Source: Kordiimonas lipolytica (GTDB taxonomy: Bacteria; Pseudomonadota; Alphaproteobacteria; Sphingomonadales; Kordiimonadaceae). Taken from it: 11,231 nt of DNA. The notes below the pieces were generated by a model. The model had not been told where the DNA came from. It saw only the letters and a list, made by a program, of their open reading frames with translations, and did not search any database. The position numbers were made by a program, and so were the translations under genes. How positions within the stretch are numbered: position 1 is the first letter of the stretch; every line of letters starts with the position of its first letter. Below are positions 7,501 to 11,231 of this stretch, one piece after another. The stretch spans positions 1 to 11,231 of the forward strand of contig NZ_LRUB01000019.1 of the NCBI RefSeq assembly GCF_001550065.1, given 5' to 3'.

Positions 7501-8289
7501 CTATCCTGTTTCATAGTCACCAATCGGCTCATAGGTGAAGGGCAGAAAGTTGCAGCTTCGGTCCAACTCGATCCGCTGCTGAAGGTTCGCCTCAAGTTCT
7601 TCGAGGGACTGGCCAATCTCAACCATGGTGAGGCGTCCATTTCTGAAGCCCGCGCCTGTATCCAGGTAGATTACGTTCCCCAAGCGCAAAATGGCATTAT
7701 TGGAGGTATGGCCGACCAGTACGAGATCCACGTTGGCAACTGAAGTCTGATCCTTGTCCTTGATCCGCCTTCTACCCCACAGGGTTTCCATACGTGGTTG
7801 GTGCCCCTCTACCGCGGCGTGCCAATCAGTTGGGGCATCGGCATGCATGAGGCCAATATGGGAACCGTCAGGCAGTAGCAAGGTCATGCTGAGCGGCAAG
7901 CGCTCGACAAAGCGGTCACAGAGATATTGTACTTCTTCCTGCTGCTCTTCGCTCAACAGATCGAACCAACCGCCCCCGTTGACGCGCCAGAAATGTTTAT
8001 CGGAGCGAGGATTGACGGCATTGAGCATCATTTCATCATGATTGCCGAGCACGCTATGAAACCAGGGCTCGGCAAGCAATTTGACACATTCATAATTCTT
8101 GATGCCCCGGTCCGTCAGATCTCCAAGAACGATAAGGTGATCCCGGGCTCTATCGAAGCCAGCTTGGTGCATTTCCTGCCAGAGCTCATCGTAGCATCCA
8201 TGAAGATCGCCACAGACAAACGTTCGCCCATCCCTAGCTACAGATACGACCCGGTGGCTAGGGTGAATATTGTTCGGTAGCTTTGGCAT
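7501..8289 (-). CDS. Lambda-phosphatase-like PPP-family metallophosphoesterase
   Basis: This 262-residue protein carries the full PPP-phosphatase signature: GDLHG (D28, H30), GDLTDRG (D57, R61), LGNHD (N83, H84), H149 (LMHAD) and H194 (VGHT). Stretches such as NGGGWF and YLDTGA match the phage lambda Ser/Thr phosphatase and the E. coli PrpA/PrpB group, which use two metals, usually Mn, to cleave phosphate esters. The natural substrate (phosphoprotein or nucleotide) cannot be read from sequence. The ATG at 8289 is preferred: GAGG sits 7 nt upstream, while a TTG at 8301 would start four codons earlier. There is no signal peptide, so it is cytosolic. It is the first gene of an operon with the exonuclease, which begins 4 nt after its TAG. 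It is divergent from hipA, 475 bp away. Confidence 0.92.
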   Translation of the reverse strand: MPKLPNNIHPSHRVVSVARDGRTFVCGDLHGCYDELWQEMHQAGFDRARDHLIVLGDLTDRGIKNYECVKLLAEPWFHSVLGNHDEMMLNAVNPRSDKHFWRVNGGGWFDLLSEEQQEEVQYLCDRFVERLPLSMTLLLPDGSHIGLMHADAPTDWHAAVEGHQPRMETLWGRRRIKDKDQTSVANVDLVLVGHTSNNAILRLGNVIYLDTGAGFRNGRLTMVEIGQSLEELEANLQQRIELDRSCNFLPFTYEPIGDYETG

Positions 8290-8632
8290 CGCAGGCCTCA
8301 ATCTTCATACATATTCCCGAGCTCGCGGCGCGTAATAGAAATACATTGGCATCAATGTCTCAACGAGTAAAACATCGTGGCGCAAGCATGAAACATGAAT
8401 ACGCGTAGCCATAAATTCAACCCGAAAGTAGGTAGGCGGTAGACCTAAAAATTGGTTTCGTTCCAGTTAGAAGACAGGGTCTGCAGCTGTGATGAGCCCG
8501 GAGGTGGCGCAATATCCAGTGCACGGATGCTCGTCTCGCCTTTCCTTTTTTTCCTTACATTGGGGTTTATAGTGTAGTGGCCCATTCGCTGGGCCAACCC
8601 CTCGCTTGAACGGTAGACATAGGCGCCCCCTT
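8290..8632. other. Divergent intergenic region, phosphatase side
   Basis: No gene is supported here. The region should hold the phosphatase operon promoter. It contains the palindrome at 8343-8358 and a hairpin at 8578-8596 (TGGCCCA, loop TTCGC, TGGGCCA) that is not followed by a T run. An in-frame extension of hipA to a TTG at 8606 is possible but has no ribosome site and would translate through the operators. The string TTGAACGGTA at 8606 recurs at 8699, where it begins the proposed hipA promoter. Confidence 0.5.
8343..8358. promoter_or_regulatory. Palindrome upstream of the phosphatase-exonuclease operon
   Basis: ACATTG-GCAT-CAATGT is a perfect 6-bp inverted repeat with a 4-bp centre, 54 bp upstream of the phosphatase start. 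On the minus strand a TTGAGA just before it could serve as a -35 element, but no clean -10 at 17 bp was found. It could be an operator for this operon; no regulator is identified. Confidence 0.3.
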
Positions 8633-8650
8633 GGTACTGAAAACGGTACC
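8633..8650. promoter_or_regulatory. hipAB operator box 1
   Basis: GGTACTGAAAACGGTACC is an 18-bp imperfect palindrome, with a right half that is exactly GGTACC. It is the first of four boxes sharing GGTAYC-N6-GRTACC with centre GAAA(A/T)(C/G). Confidence 0.7.
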
Positions 8651-8674
8651 CCCTTCAACTTTCGTCCGAAGAAA

Positions 8675-8692
8675 GGTATCGAAATCGATACT
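8675..8692. promoter_or_regulatory. hipAB operator box 2
   Basis: GGTATCGAAATCGATACT starts 42 bp (four helical turns) after box 1. The arms GTATC and GATAC pair exactly; only the outermost base departs from the family pattern. Confidence 0.7.
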
Positions 8693-8698
8693 TTTTTG

Positions 8699-8727
8699 TT
8701 GAACGGTACCGAAAAGGATACCATACT
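8699..8727 (+). promoter_or_regulatory. Putative hipAB promoter
   Basis: TTGAAC at 8699-8704 and CATACT at 8722-8727 are separated by exactly 17 bp and match sigma-70 hexamers at four to five positions each. Operator box 3 fills the spacer, so a bound repressor would block RNA polymerase. Transcription would start near 8734, about 30 nt before the hipA ATG. Confidence 0.5.
8705..8722. promoter_or_regulatory. hipAB operator box 3
   Basis: GGTACCGAAAAGGATACC starts 30 bp after box 2. Its left half GGTACC is canonical and its right half is GATACC. It occupies the spacer of the proposed promoter. Confidence 0.7.
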
Positions 8728-8746
8728 AATACCACAACACATTCAA

Positions 8747-8764
8747 GGTATGGAAATCGGTACC
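8747..8764. promoter_or_regulatory. hipAB operator box 4, abutting the hipA start
   Basis: GGTATGGAAATCGGTACC starts 42 bp after box 3 and ends at the base before the ATG at 8765. It therefore covers the ribosome-binding region of hipA. An alternative ATG at 8750 lies inside the box. Confidence 0.7.
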
Positions 8765-9958
8765 ATGGAAGCTCTCAGACAAGGCATTGTAACCTTCAAG
8801 GGACAGAAAGTTGGACATCTCGAGGAAGTTCCCGAAGGTGGCACCGCATTCACATATGATGCCGACGCACCTGAAATTGGCTGCTCGCTGCCCCGTAAGG
8901 TGGACCGCCATGCCTACCGTGCCGGTGTGCATCCATTTTTCAGTAACCTTGCCCCTGAAGGGTGGCTACGTGCCCGACAGGAAGCAATTGCTGACACGGA
9001 GGACGAAGACGACTTCGGTCTATTGCTGGCATTCGGGCAAGACTGCATTGGTGCCGTCGGCATTGCGCCAACCAGTGGAGAACGTCCCACAATAGCCCTG
9101 GCCTTGGGGGCAGACGCCGAGACACAAGCGATTGCAGGAAGCCGGCGTACGATCTCCGGCGTGCAGGCCAAGCTTCTATGTGTAAAAGAAGGAAATCGTT
9201 TCACCCCTGCAGCGCACCAAGGGCCAGCCCCCTATATCGCCAAATTTGCCCGGGACGATCTCGGCGACCTAGTTCAGAACGAGGAAGCCTCATTGCTTCT
9301 GACTAAAGCACTATTGCCCGACGATCAGGTTGTTTCTTTCCAGCGGGGTATCGTACAGAATATCGACAAACCGGGACTCATCGTTGAACGCTTTGACCGC
9401 TACTATGGTGACGGCACGGAAAACAAACTCCGGTGTGAAGACTTCGCACAAGTCCTTGCAATTTCACCCGGGCGAGACCGGAAAAACAAATACCGGGTAG
9501 ACTATGATGCTCTTTCTGAGGCGCTAAAATATTCAGCCGCGCCGAAACTGGATGCCTATACCTTGTTTCGCAGAATTGTGGCCTTTGCAATTCTTGGGAA
9601 TACCGACTGCCACCTGAAGAACTGGAGCCTACTGGAAACACCAACAGGACTTCGCCTGTCACCTATCTATGATGTACTCAATAGCTACATCTATGGTGGA
9701 AAGGGCTATAGCACTGTCTTCGGCCTGGAACTCGATGGCAAACGTTTGCAGTGGCAGGAATATGACCGATCGATCCTCACAGAAGTTGGCGGGAAATTGG
9801 GCCTCAATCAGCGAACAATCGAAGCCGTTTTCGCCGAAATCAAGAAACGCAAATCTGCCTTAAAGGAATGCCTCCAGAACAAAGTGTCCTTGAATGATGA
9901 CCTGCAGTATCAGTTCACCGCAACAATTGAAGAAAAGTGGGAGACCCTTTATGGCTGA
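8765..9958 (+). CDS. hipA: HipA-family serine/threonine kinase toxin
   Basis: HipA toxins phosphorylate a translation target (glutamyl-tRNA synthetase in E. coli) and halt growth until the antitoxin HipB restrains them. This 397-residue form is a little shorter than E. coli HipA (440). It has the N-terminal subdomain (SNLAPEGWLRAR, then FGQDCIGAVG), the Gly-rich loop TISGVQAKLL (129-138), the ATP lysine K160 (YIAKFA), ERFDR, the catalytic loop NTD281CHLKN, and the metal-binding D303 (SPIYDVL). All key residues are present, so it should be an active kinase. At the loop position of the E. coli autophosphorylated Ser150 this protein appears to have T129. The ATG at 8765 directly follows operator box 4; only a weak GGA precedes it, suggesting low translation. 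ATG 8750 is the alternative. It precedes hipB, the reverse of the usual order, and overlaps it by 8 nt. Confidence 0.93.
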   Translation: MEALRQGIVTFKGQKVGHLEEVPEGGTAFTYDADAPEIGCSLPRKVDRHAYRAGVHPFFSNLAPEGWLRARQEAIADTEDEDDFGLLLAFGQDCIGAVGIAPTSGERPTIALALGADAETQAIAGSRRTISGVQAKLLCVKEGNRFTPAAHQGPAPYIAKFARDDLGDLVQNEEASLLLTKALLPDDQVVSFQRGIVQNIDKPGLIVERFDRYYGDGTENKLRCEDFAQVLAISPGRDRKNKYRVDYDALSEALKYSAAPKLDAYTLFRRIVAFAILGNTDCHLKNWSLLETPTGLRLSPIYDVLNSYIYGGKGYSTVFGLELDGKRLQWQEYDRSILTEVGGKLGLNQRTIEAVFAEIKKRKSALKECLQNKVSLNDDLQYQFTATIEEKWETLYG

Positions 9959-10238
9959 ATCCACAATTGAAATGCCGGTGAATTTCGGAAAGCTCCCCAA
10001 CCTCAAAGCCTTGGGGCAGTATGCCAAAAGCAAACGTCGCTATGAGAAGATCAGCATTAAAAAGCTGGCCTTGCTGGTTGGATGTTCCCATACGTCGATC
10101 ATCGAATTTGAAAAAGGGTCCGGCAAGATCAACCTTTCGACTGCTTGGCGTATTCTGGATACCCTTGGCCTTGTAAACCCTGACGCAGCCGAATATCAGC
10201 ATGTGATACGTAACGCACCAAGCGATACAAATACCTAG
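9951..10238 (+). CDS. hipB: HipB-like antitoxin and repressor (XRE/Cro helix-turn-helix)
   Basis: This 95-residue protein contains an XRE-type helix-turn-helix at about residues 33-75 (ISIKKLALLVGCSHTSIIEF, then LSTAWRILDTLGL). It matches the HipB role: binding and neutralising HipA and repressing the operon through the boxes at 8633-8764. The ATG at 9951 lies in the last codons of hipA, giving an 8-nt overlap. It has its own strong site, GGGAG at 9939-9943, 7 nt upstream. A longer frame from 9894 would add 19 residues with no ribosome site. A strong own site within the toxin gene should keep antitoxin synthesis above that of the weakly initiated toxin. Identification rests on the fold plus linkage to hipA. 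Confidence 0.85.
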   Translation: MAESTIEMPVNFGKLPNLKALGQYAKSKRRYEKISIKKLALLVGCSHTSIIEFEKGSGKINLSTAWRILDTLGLVNPDAAEYQHVIRNAPSDTNT

Positions 10239-10520
10239 GAAAACTGAACCAAGCTACCTGGCGTCGTTTCTTCTTAGTGAGCAAGACGTCCGGGAATCTT
10301 AGGGGCTACTCAGGGGAGCATTTCCTGCCATACGGTTGCGAGCACAAACGTTATTTTGCGAAAATGTACACAAGTATAACCATGTATAGTCCGCTTGCGA
10401 TATACTTGGTTATACTTCGTTAGAAGCGATTGAGCTTAGCTCTATCGATCCGGGAGATTGCACGGCGGACAGGACTACCTCGCAATACTATTCGCAAATA
10501 TTTTCAATCAAATGCCTCAA
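10239..10520. other. Gene-free stretch between hipB and the IS3 element
   Basis: No coding frame is supported on either strand. It contains a small palindrome ATTTT-GCG-AAAAT at 10353-10365 and the long inverted repeat at 10372-10417. No hipB terminator with a T run was found. It may be the upstream region of a gene that the IS3 element now separates from it. Confidence 0.5.
10372..10417. repeat. 17-bp inverted repeat with 12-bp centre
   Basis: The left arm AAGTATAACCATGTATA (10372-10388) and the right arm TATACTTGGTTATACTT (10401-10417) are complementary at 16 of 17 positions around GTCCGCTTGCGA. Each arm is itself two heptamers of type AAGTATA split by ACC, and a related ATGTACA precedes at 10364. 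No T run follows. It looks like a protein-binding site (operator, or paired recombinase arms) rather than a terminator. Confidence 0.6.
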
Positions 10521-10597
10521 TGGGCCGGTAATACCCCCAATAAATAGCGGTACTCAAAAGTAGAATTTTCTCGTAACCAGAACGCAGGAGATTTTAC

Positions 10598-10864
10598 ATG
10601 AAGACATCACGTTATTCGGACAGCCAGATCATCAGCATCTTGAAGCAGGCGGAGGCTGGCACGCCGGTGCCTGAACTGTGCCGGGAGCATGGAATGAGCA
10701 GCGCCTGCTTTTATCGGTGGCGTGCAAAATACGGAGGCATGGATGCCTCGCTGATGAGCCGAATGAAAGAGCTGGAAGCGGAGAATGCCCGGCTCAAGAA
10801 GATGTATGCCGATGTGCAGCTTCAGAATGATGTCATCAAGGAAGCCATGGCAAAAAAGTGGTGA
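10598..10864 (+). CDS. IS3-family transposase OrfA
   Basis: This 88-residue protein is the DNA-binding half of an IS3-family transposase. Residues 1-45 form a helix-turn-helix (SDSQIISILKQAEAGTPVPE, then CREHGMSSACFYRWRAKYGG). A leucine-zipper-like helix follows (MKELEAENARLKKMYADVQL), which mediates multimerisation in this family. AGGAG at 10586-10590 lies 7 nt before the ATG. The gene ends in GCA AAA AAG TGG TGA; the A6G run at 10852-10858 is a typical -1 frameshift site that would join it to orfB. Length and features are those of an intact copy, and the sequence style is that of the IS51/IS407-like subgroups. Confidence 0.92.
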   Translation: MKTSRYSDSQIISILKQAEAGTPVPELCREHGMSSACFYRWRAKYGGMDASLMSRMKELEAENARLKKMYADVQLQNDVIKEAMAKKW

Positions 10865-11231
10865 AGCCGTCCCGACGTCGCGAGATGGCAAGAACTGCTG
10901 TCTGCAAGGGGCGGCTGAGTATCAGGGCGGCGTGCAGCGCCTTTTCGATCAGCGAGACATGCTACCGGTATAAACCGAAGCTCTCAGACGAGAATGCCGA
11001 GATCGCTGACTGGCTTGTCGGCATAACCGATCGTCAGCGCAACTGGGGTTTCAAACTGTGCTTTTTGTATCTACGCAACGTGAAGGGCTATGGCTGGAAC
11101 CATAAGCGTGTGTACCGGGTCTACCGGGAACTGGAGCTGAACCTACGGATCAAGCCGAGGAAGCGTCTGTATCGGGAAAAGCCTGAGCCACTTTCTGTGC
11201 CTGAGGCGATCAATGATGTCTGGAGTATGGA
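10858..11231 (+). CDS. IS3-family transposase OrfB, N-terminal part (partial at window edge)
   Basis: The -1 frame relative to orfA is open from the slippery A6G to the window end (about 124 codons). It has the family's N-terminal part: SISETCYRYKP, then an HTH_21-type region with RNWGFKLCFLYLRN and YGWNHKRVYRVYRELEL, then RKRLYREKPEPLSVPEAIND and VWSM just before the expected first catalytic aspartate. It is probably made mainly as an OrfAB fusion through -1 frameshifting; GTG 10858 and ATG 10885 are possible separate starts. The DDE core itself lies to the right of the window, so activity cannot be judged. Confidence 0.9.
   Translation, partial: MVKPSRRREMARTAVCKGRLSIRAACSAFSISETCYRYKPKLSDENAEIADWLVGITDRQRNWGFKLCFLYLRNVKGYGWNHKRVYRVYRELELNLRIKPRKRLYREKPEPLSVPEAINDVWSM

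Larger units (their letters stand above)
10521..11231 (+). mobile_element. IS3-family insertion sequence, left part (continues past the window edge)
   Basis: The element carries orfA and the beginning of orfB in the -1 frame with a slippery A6G between them, the standard IS3-family layout. A candidate left terminus is TGGGCCGGTAATACCCCCA at 10521-10539, about 77 bp before orfA. It starts with TG as expected, but the right end is outside the window, so the boundary is tentative. Confidence 0.75.

Noticed and set aside
8578..8596. Hairpin TGGCCCA-TTCGC-TGGGCCA as a terminator
   Set aside because: There is no T run on either side in either direction; it is kept only as a note on the spacer.
8612..8629. 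Possible fifth operator box starting 21 bp before box 1
   Set aside because: Only the left GGTA half fits; the right half does not resemble GRTACC.
8606..8764. N-terminal extension of HipA from a TTG at 8606
   Set aside because: It would translate through all four operator boxes, has no ribosome site, and HipA homology starts near ATG 8765. The repeated GTE/EID motifs in it are just translated operator repeats.
10239..10520. tRNA gene or CRISPR-like array after hipB
   Set aside because: No cloverleaf elements or regularly spaced repeats were found; the only structure is the single inverted repeat.

Overview
The window reads as an accessory, mobile-element-rich stretch of a proteobacterial genome. 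Codon and protein style suggest an alphaproteobacterium, but no lineage-defining gene is present, so this is a weak inference. Both edges are insertion sequences that run out of the window: an IS21-family element on the left (1 to about 1034, istA on the minus strand) and an IS3-family element on the right (about 10521 to the end, orfA plus the start of orfB in the -1 frame).

Next to the IS21 end lies one very long plus-strand reading frame (905-5683, 1592 codons). Its last third is a complete tyrosine recombinase (R1118, K1149, H1223, R1226, H1282, Y1292). Upstream in the same polypeptide I see what look like further, degenerate recombinase folds. One keeps R, HxxR and H but lacks the tyrosine; two others are more eroded. 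The first ~43 codons are IS21 end DNA, so the IS probably replaced the native 5' end of this gene.

Downstream comes a complete GDP-mannose 3,5-epimerase-like gene (5901-6869) with no other sugar gene beside it. Convergent to it is a two-gene minus-strand operon: a phage-lambda-type PPP phosphatase (8289-7501) followed 4 nt later by a DEDDh 3'-5' exonuclease (7496-6909). Divergent from that operon is a HipA/HipB toxin-antitoxin pair in unusual order, toxin gene first, with hipB starting inside the end of hipA.

The hipAB control region holds four 18-bp palindromic boxes with the shared form GGTAYC-N6-GRTACC. They are spaced 42, 30 and 42 bp. One fills the spacer of a plausible promoter and another ends at the base before the hipA start codon. 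This is a self-contained autoregulatory switch readable directly from the sequence. Between hipB and the IS3 element is a 359-bp gene-free stretch with a strong 17-bp inverted repeat of unknown role.

The most unusual items are the multi-fold recombinase and the reversed, four-operator hipAB module.
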